NCBI GenBank assembly: GCA_014706385.1
Contig: JACGZH010000002.1
Location: 930,001-994,000, forward strand
Origin: Phaffia rhodozyma
Lineage: Eukaryota; Basidiomycota; Tremellomycetes; Cystofilobasidiales; Mrakiaceae
Direction of reading: 5' to 3'
Length of the DNA: 64,000 bases
Made by a program: the position numbers and the translations under genes. This document shows positions 57,652 to 64,000 of this stretch, piece by piece (within the stretch, counting starts at the first letter, position 1; every line of letters begins with the position of its first letter). The notes beneath the pieces were generated by a model. The model ran no database searches, had not been told where the DNA came from, and saw nothing but the letters and a program-made list of their open reading frames with translations.

Positions 57652-58171
57652 ACGACCGAGGAAGGCAAAAGAAGAACAAAGATGAACCCGGTAAGACAAC
57701 GTGGGCAAACGACGAGGGTGAGTAGAGCGAGTAAAGTTAGCACGAGGAGAGCAACGCCCAGACATCAGTCTCACACCTGCACACAAAGTAATAAGATGTC
57801 CAGAGGCTATTAGGCGAATAGGTCAGTCAACATGATCGATCAAAGTTCAAATCAGATCAGATCAGAGTAGATCAGAGTACAAGAAGGAGATAAACATGTC
57901 CGAAAAAAGACAAGAGAAGAGATAAAGTATGTGAGCAAGTGAGCGAGTGAGCTGGACGAGTGGGTGAATGATACTAGAGAACAGAATCCGGAGGGAACAC
58001 GCGGAGAGAGAACCCAGAGGAACCAAAGAGAAACACATGGCTGGCGGCCCACGGCGGCGCTGAAAGGAGAGACAAGAATAAACCTCAAGCTTGTTTGGCG
58101 GATCTTGTTTATCAGGATCGTCAGTGCGCAGCAAACATAGTGGCGGACGGTTTAACTATCTAGACCGATCT

Positions 58172-58412
58172 GGTTACAGACCGGTTACAGCATCAGGTCC
58201 GCTGCGGATCGGCATGACACCGGCAGCTCGGCGTTTCCGGAGCTGCGAGAATGAGCAGGGCAGGGCGAGATTTGATGAAACCCGACTCTGTTCAGAACAT
58301 CCTTCGTCATCGATGCACCTGCCCCTTTTCCTGATGTTGATACTCTGTGCCCGCGGCAGGAACCAAGAATCCGGATGCACTTTCCGCAGTGTACATCCAT
58401 ACTTTCCGCAGT
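58172..58412. repeat. Short direct repeats and a hairpin
   Basis: GGTTACAG occurs at 58172-58179 and 58183-58190. ACTTTCCGCAGT occurs at 58379-58390 and 58401-58412. A GCAGCTC...GAGCTGC inverted repeat lies at 58223-58246. Candidate regulatory block; function unknown. Confidence 0.5.
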
Positions 58413-59151
58413 AAACTGATGAGCGCATCGATATTAACCGACTACGACGCGACTCGAGGCCCACTACGAAGGCTCCTATCGTACACTGCTTATTCGCCTT
58501 GCCCATAATCTTTTCCTTTTCTTCACATGGCTTTATTATTGTTGCCAACACTACTATTATTAGACGCTTCTGCTAGTAGGACTTACCATTGGCCTGAATC
58601 CTTCCTCATCCCTCGTTCCTTCGAGCTCATTCTACCTACAGTTGGGTCTGTGAGTGGTAGTGGCAGTATCAGCGTTAGTGAGAGTGAGGCCGTGTCCGTG
58701 TGTCCTCGGTCAGTGTCCCAAGGATCATCCTTACATCGCTTCCTTTCGGTCAGTACTTAAGTTATATTACTTTTGAACTCTATAATGTCTATCCATTCTC
58801 CTACTTGTACTCCACTCTCGCCTGCCAAGGGTTTTTCATCGGTCTCTTGGGTCGGTCACACAGATCATCATCCCTCTATCTCGGTTCCACAAACAGAGGC
58901 TCAGACTCTTTGTCCTCGTTCTGTTACATCCCATCAGCATACATCTCTCCATCCTTCATTCTCTTCAGGCTTCCATCACGGTTGTCTTTTCTTTCCTGTT
59001 AAGAATCCACTCTCACTGACAGGTATTATTCGCCTTCAGGGTCAACCTTCTTTTGTGATTTTTTTTTCTCTCTCCCTCGTGCTTTTCCCATCATCGCCCT
59101 TCTTTTGCCAGCCAGCCAGCCAATCGCTTTCGGCGCAACATAACATTCTAC

Positions 59152-60677
59152 ATGCGGCATTCATCTTTCTCCTCGGACAGCTCGTCCTCATCACACACCT
59201 CTTCCTCCGGCAGTTCCTCGGCCGGTTCCTCCTACGACCTGCCGACGCCTCCGAGGTCGACCTCACCGTTGGCACCGCCAGACATCCGTAGAGGTAGCTC
59301 CCAGTCGACGAACTCTACCCACTCTCTTGGCAGCTCGTCCAACTTCCTTGGCTGGCAACCATCCAGCCAACACCATCAACACAGCTCCACAAAGACTTCC
59401 AGTCAGACCCAAGAGCCAATAACGCCTCCTTGGTCGCCAGATTGCCCGTTAGGTGCGTTCGCCGTAGAATCGCCTGCGGACAGGCCCAGTTCTTCCACCC
59501 ATCGAATGAATCCGCTGGGGGACAGACTTCATCCGGCACAATATGGCCCGAATGGTTCAACCTCACTCTGGCAAAGTCAACGCCTGTTTGGCCTCGACTC
59601 CTTCCCAACAAACGCTCCTTCCTCTACTCTGGACGATGATGATGATGATGATGATAGTCGAAGTGGAACAGATTCGGTTACCACTTACTCGGCACGTTCC
59701 TCGCTCGACTCGAGAACGTCTCTCGAAGACCAAGATCAAGATACTCTCTCGCCTTGCCCGCCAGTCTGCGTCGTCTCGGAGGTTCCCTCACTCTCATCTT
59801 CTGGGCTCTCCTCGCCCTCATCACCACCACCCCAGCCGCCGTCTCATCCGCCGTCTCTTTCCCTGGAACCACTGCTTAGCAGTCAATTGACGTACGCGCT
59901 CTCGAATCCTCTCCTTCACGGCGACATTCTTCCAAAAGAGAACGTCTCTCTTTCTGCCCTCTCTCCGTCGCACTTGTCGTCTGTTCGGTCCTATCATCAC
60001 CATCACCACCATCATCATCACCGCCGACATTGGTCGTACCGCTCTCCGTCTTCCCACTTTGCCCCCCGGTTACCGCTCTCACTCAAACTCGTCCACACCG
60101 CATTTCACATCCTCATTCCCTGTCTCACGTTCTTCATCCTCGGCTCCATCGCACTCTGGGCGGCAGGTACGGTGTACTACTATCTCGGTCTCTGGATCTT
60201 TGGCTTCTGGAGTGATGCCTACAAGCATTGCTTCTGGGTCATGGTCGGTCTCGCCTGTCTTGGCTTTGCTTACTACGGGTAGGTCTATCACCTTGTGCTT
60301 TCTGTGCCTCTAGTATCTTTGCAATCATCTGATCACTTTCCTTCCTTCTTGCTTGATCAATCTGAATTGCTCTCTCCGCGCGCCTGATCTGTCTTCCTAT
60401 CTCCTCTTTCTCCCTCCCGCCCACACACACATCGCGCTACGATAGATTTTGGCTCGTCGTCAAGATTGGGTCTGGTCTGGCAGACACTTGGGATATAGAC
60501 CTCCACGCCCTCGACGACTTTGACTGGGTCGACTCATTCGTCACCGTCGATCCCCGGTCGGTCAACCCGCAAAAAGAGCAGGATCTTGAGCTTGGCGTTT
60601 CCTACAGAAATAGAAGTGCGAGCACAAGCAGAGCTTGGTCCTTCGAGACGGAACGTGTTCGAGAAACGTCTGTTTGA
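59152..60677 (+). CDS. Unrecognised two-helix membrane protein with Ser-rich N-terminus
   Basis: No family recognised. The ATG at 59152 starts a Ser-rich region (MRHSSFSSDSSSSSHTSSSG). The roughly 270-residue N-terminal part is Ser/Pro-rich with an eight-Asp run (about 59629-59655) and a nine-His run (59995-60021) close to the membrane part. Two hydrophobic helices follow: FHILIPCLTFFILGSIALWA and, after a short loop, a second around HCFWVMVGLACLGFAYYG. An intron then leads to a C-terminal tail, FWLVVKIGSGLADTWDIDLH, acidic and ending RAWSFETERVRETSV. The N-terminus is probably cytosolic. His/Asp runs could bind metal, but this is speculative. Confidence 0.75.
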
Positions 60678-61475
60678 GAAAGGAGGAAATTAAGTGTCTC
60701 TTTGCGTACATCTATCAATCCATAGCTTCTGTCTTTTTTCTTCTTCTTCTTCTTCTTTCCTTTTTGCCTTTTTGCCTTCTCTTCGTGTCCTCTACCCTTA
60801 GAAGCTCGAGAACGTTGTCCTCGTGTATGTAATCAACCAGTCGTGCTTTCTCTCTTTTTCGTATTGTATTTCGGGCCCTTCCTATTTATCTTTCTATTCT
60901 TCTCATTGTCTTTTTTTCCTCTCTTTCTTAAGCAAAACACCCGTTACGCCTATCATCCCATAGTTATGTCCCTTCATCTTCCTTCGCTTCCTACGCCCAA
61001 GCAACCATGCTATCCACCCCTTTGCCCCTTGGTTCTTCTTCCGCATTGTGTGTATGCCCCATACGCTTCTTCAATCCAATTGTCCCTCGCATCCTCTTTA
61101 TATCGCTCCTTCAGCCTCATCAGCTCTTTATACCGAGGTCCTATAATGATTTATATCCCCTTCTCTCTATCTCCCTCTTTCTTTGTCCTTGCTTTTCTAC
61201 TCTGATCTGTCAAACGCCGACTTGTATAGAGTAGGTGTCATCGCTCCTTTTGGTGGGTATATTATTGTGCATTTCATTCTTTACCAGATCGTGTGTTTTT
61301 AAGTTAAGACCCTAGGTCAAGTTTTGAGCTCTGAAGCTCCTTTTTTATTTTAGATTAGGCTTGCTTTGAAGGTTAAGGCCGAGGTACCGGTGTCTGCTCA
61401 GTAACCTATCGATAGATTGATCCGAAAAGGGATGAAAACGAAAGAGGAAACCCAAGAAGGGAAAGGGAGTAAGTC
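60678..61475. other. Convergent 3' region, membrane protein / DUF1764 gene
   Basis: About 0.8 kb, T/C-rich over the first half. No gene is recognised. Confidence 0.45.
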
Positions 61476-62360
61476 CTAGTGTGCGTCTTTGATCTCATGG
61501 GCACAACGCATGGCGAAGAAGAGGAGGGACATACAGCATTCACAGTCGAACGGACAGAGTTCGGTATCTGCTCTCCGCACATCATTCAACAAGCCCATGA
61601 TGTCGACAGGAGCAAGAATGTTCAAAGAGGGAAACCGCGCCGGAGAGGAGGAGAGAAGACAATCCGAATAAGAAGCACAGGAAGGATTTTCAGGATGTGA
61701 GTAAACCCACGGTTTGTCACTGAAAGAATAAGAAGAAACAAAAACAAAAACGACGAACCACCAGCCTCGGGGTTGATCCCTAGATGATCTTCCTTATAGA
61801 TAGACCATCCTTCGTCTGTCTTTCTACCGGTCGATCCTGTGTGGAGGAGGTTCGAGAGTTCAGTCTCGTAATTCGCATAGCCAAGAGCGTAGCTCACACA
61901 CAGAGGTCTAGCACATAAGAAGGAGGAAGAGGGACGAACGTTGACCTCTGGAATCCATGAAAGCCTCCAACTCCTTATCCCCTCCGTCACCCTTACCTTT
62001 CCCTTTCTCCTTCTCCTTCCCACCCTGTCCGTCCGGCTTGGATCCGACACCGAGACTTGGATCGAGAATTGTCTTTGATTCGTCCGTCCCTACTGCCGTT
62101 ATCGTCTTTGTCTTTTTCTTTTTCTTCTTCTTGTCCTTGTCGTCCGTCGGCTGGGAAGCGGATTGGTCTTTCGACCCGGAGCCAGTGGCAGGTGCAGTCA
62201 CCGCCGGACTTGGCTTCGGTTTGGACGCAAAGATAGAGTCGATGTCGAACGAGCTCGAGCTATCCTTCGGTATGCTCTCTCCGTTTCCCGATCCCGTACT
62301 CGGACGACTCCCGGCTCCTGCAGAGTTTTTCTTCTTGGAAGATGTCGTATCCTTAGGCAT
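61476..62360 (-). CDS. DUF1764 family protein
   Basis: Small conserved eukaryotic protein of unknown function. The start ATG at 62360 gives MPKDTTSSKKKNSAGAG. A Lys-rich, low-complexity region includes the family's SSFDIDSIFASK motif and a KDKKKKKKKTKT tract. Next come ELEAFMDSRG, an intron, TGRKTDEGWSIYKEDHLGIN and PEAG. After another intron the hallmark Cys-rich end appears: DTELCPFDCECC, then an extra tail MSLLFFAMRCAHEIKDAH to the stop at 61476. The family normally ends right after the CDCCF-type motif, so the 18-residue hydrophobic/Cys tail is unusual. The poly-Lys stretch suggests a nuclear or nucleolar location. Two TTAGGGTT motifs lie upstream. Confidence 0.85.
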
Positions 62361-63169
62361 CCCGGCTCGCACTAAACAAAGGAGTAAATCGAATGGACCC
62401 AAACTTCGTAGCGTTCAGGACTTTCGTTTCAAAGGCAATCCACATTCCAGTGGTAATATGTTAGGGTTACGACTTACACCCGTGCACGTGTTACAACTGC
62501 TGTGCATTCCCTCGGTGGTTAGGGTTGCGGGAAATAGTCGCTTTGTTTTTGTCATCTATACGGACATAAAGATGATACAAGTGAAATAGAGAGACCTAAA
62601 TGACCAGGAGAGAATGATTCAGCCATGGTTCGATCATTATGGATTCTGTGGATTGGAGTTAGAAACACACATATACACACGCGCATAGACATACACATAC
62701 AGAGCAGCGATATATCGGAAGAAACAATGGAAACATGGCCAGAAAATCTGAGTGGGTGATTGTCTGATTGGCCTTCTTTCCTATTGTTTTTTCCGGGTAT
62801 TGGGTCTGAAGTATCGAGTGAGATACTCTCTCGACTTGCCTTATGGACTGCAGATCATCTGTCCTCATCCAGACAGAAGCGCGCACTGATAGAATTATGT
62901 CCGCGCTGAAACTAAGCAGTCATCAAGCGTTTGATGCGTGTCCCAAGATAGTTCCTCTCTCCGGCTAAACCACGTGATCGGACATCTAGGCGTAAGCATG
63001 TTTCGGATGCATCCGTTGAAGAACCCCAAGAAGTTCGCGTTTGGTTATCTTAGTGCGCAACATCCATTCCATTCTACACATCCGGACAACCTTCCATCTC
63101 TTCCGTTGTTCTCTTCTCCTTCGTCTCTTGCTTCTTCGGTCTCTTGTACAAATAGTGTAGGCCGCGGAC
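62361..63169. promoter_or_regulatory. Divergent promoter region, DUF1764 / last gene
   Basis: About 0.8 kb. It includes two TTAGGGTT motifs (62461-62468 and 62519-62526), and CACGTG at 62485-62490 and 62971-62976. No gene is recognised. Confidence 0.5.
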
Positions 63170-64000
63170 ATGTCTCAGGCAGTTAGAGTGTAAGTTTCTT
63201 TACTCCGAAGCCTCCTACTCACTTGCCGTCGCGTCCAGTTGGGTCACTATCCAGTTCTCTCTCTCTTCGCTATCTATGACTCTCTTTTCCCTGTTCCTAA
63301 CGATTTCTCCGTTCAATCATTGGTTCGAACCGATAGACGCCGTCAGTCCAATCCGTTTCCTGCAAACGTCGGTGATCAAATCCCATACGGACGTCAACCG
63401 ACGGCCCGAAGGGCGACTATTCTCAACCCGCCGGTCGAATCGTCCACAGAACATCCTGCCCATGTAGTGTTTGACCAACGTGTTCGGTCCGGTTCACTCT
63501 CCGCCCGTCCACTCAGAAGTCCAGCATCGGCATTAGGCACGACCAACCCTATCGATGACTCCATACGGTCGGACCATTTCAACACAGTCACGTCGAGACC
63601 TACGGATGACGCCCGGTTGACGTCCTCACCTGAACCGTCCGGCCCGGAAGGTCAACAGAAGGCGTACCGTACGAGAGCTCGATCAAAGACGATTCAGTCA
63701 ATATTTGACTATCAGTCGTTCGCTCCTGGAGGAAGTCCTACCAACACGGTGGGCAGGCGTGGAAGCGTAGGTGCTGGAAGTCCTATCAGACGGCAAGGTA
63801 CAGTCGGTACGACGAACGCTCGGAGATCGTCCGTTTCGTCTATTCATTCCGGAGGGAACACCCAAGTTGTGATCAAAGTACCGGTGGATGAGTCGAATCT
63901 TAATAGGGTAGGCAGAGTTCAAACCATGTTGAACGAGGAAGAAGAGGAAGAAGAACAGCAGAGAGAATCGGCGGTAGCGCAAGAGGCAACGGCGGCGACG
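63170..64000 (+). CDS. Unrecognised protein, truncated by the window end
   Basis: The ATG at 63170 gives MSQAVRV; after a short intron the frame continues WVTIQFSLFAIYDSLFPVPN and stays open to the window end. The visible part (about 250 residues) is Arg/Ser/Thr/Pro-rich, with RARSKTIQSIFDYQSFAPGG, a Gly/Arg/Ser stretch (VGRRGSVGAGSPIRRQGT) and a poly-Glu run near 63936-63960. The opening hydrophobic-aromatic stretch could be a helix, not a full membrane span. No family is recognised; it may be a regulator or scaffold. Partial at the 3' end. Confidence 0.6.

Larger units (their letters stand above)
57280..59151. promoter_or_regulatory. Divergent region, fluoride exporter / membrane protein gene
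   Basis: About 1.9 kb. It contains the GTCT-type microsatellite (57588-57651), and a block at 58170-58420 with short direct repeats and a hairpin that looks more structured than the surroundings. Pyrimidine-rich sequence lies near 59055-59110. No gene is recognised. Confidence 0.5.

Noticed and set aside
57547..57813. Open frame with Val-Cys repeats
   Set aside because: Encoded by the GTGT/GTCT microsatellite; no biological support.
62461..62526. Interstitial telomere
   Set aside because: Only two isolated TTAGGGTT copies, not a tandem array; promoter motif is the better reading.

Overview
This window is nuclear DNA of an intron-dense fungus. Nearly every gene is broken by short GT-AG introns (often 50-100 nt), exons can be as short as 13 nt, and genes lie on both strands with short intergenic gaps. 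A macrophage-activating-glycoprotein-type secreted protein, Ser/Thr/Pro/Gln-rich regulators and retained complex I assembly machinery point to a basidiomycete, most likely a Tremellomycete yeast; a Phaffia/Cystofilobasidiales-like genome is my guess, not a proof. I saw no transposon, rRNA, tRNA or CRISPR array. Exon joins were worked out by eye from splice signals and family similarity, so outer boundaries are firmer than inner ones.

Layout. 0.2-2.1 kb (-): bHLH regulator with a long loop. 2.6-4.5 kb (+): VAP/Scs2 ER tether. 5.2-6.1 kb (-): TspO/TSPO translocator. 7.0-8.7 kb (+): GPI-type secreted glycoprotein. 9.4-13.4 kb (+): Osh3-like oxysterol-binding protein with a FFAT-like motif. 13.6-14.0 kb: possible tiny gene. 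14.1-15.3 kb (+): HD phosphohydrolase. 15.8-18.6 kb (-): MFS sugar/quinate-type transporter. 19.5-21.3 kb (+): NDUFAF5-like methyltransferase. 21.5-24.4 kb (-): TPR/SET protein. 25.5-29.9 kb (+): large bHLH factor. 30.1-32.0 kb (-): unrecognised low-complexity protein. 33.6-37.6 kb (+): PSP1-domain protein. 38.4-42.6 kb (-): Rgp1. 43.1-45.8 kb (-): CCT7. 46.0-47.4 kb (+): hotdog thioesterase. 48.2-49.5 kb (-): RPL13. 50.9-53.5 kb (+): threonine aldolase. 54.6-57.3 kb (-): fluoride exporter with a very long N-terminal extension. 59.2-60.7 kb (+): two-helix membrane protein. 61.5-62.4 kb (-): DUF1764 protein. 63.2 kb to the end (+): truncated unknown.

Most genes are single-copy housekeeping or regulatory genes, not a classical gene cluster. 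The most suggestive grouping is in the first 13.5 kb, where an ER VAP tether, a TSPO-family translocator and a FFAT-bearing sterol/lipid transfer protein sit close together; all three families act in intracellular lipid handling or at membrane contacts. Other points worth a second look are the fluoride exporter with its extension and asymmetric channel halves, runs of micro-exons, paired E-boxes near a bHLH gene, and a possible remnant of a [2Fe-2S] oxidoreductase subunit upstream of the threonine aldolase gene.
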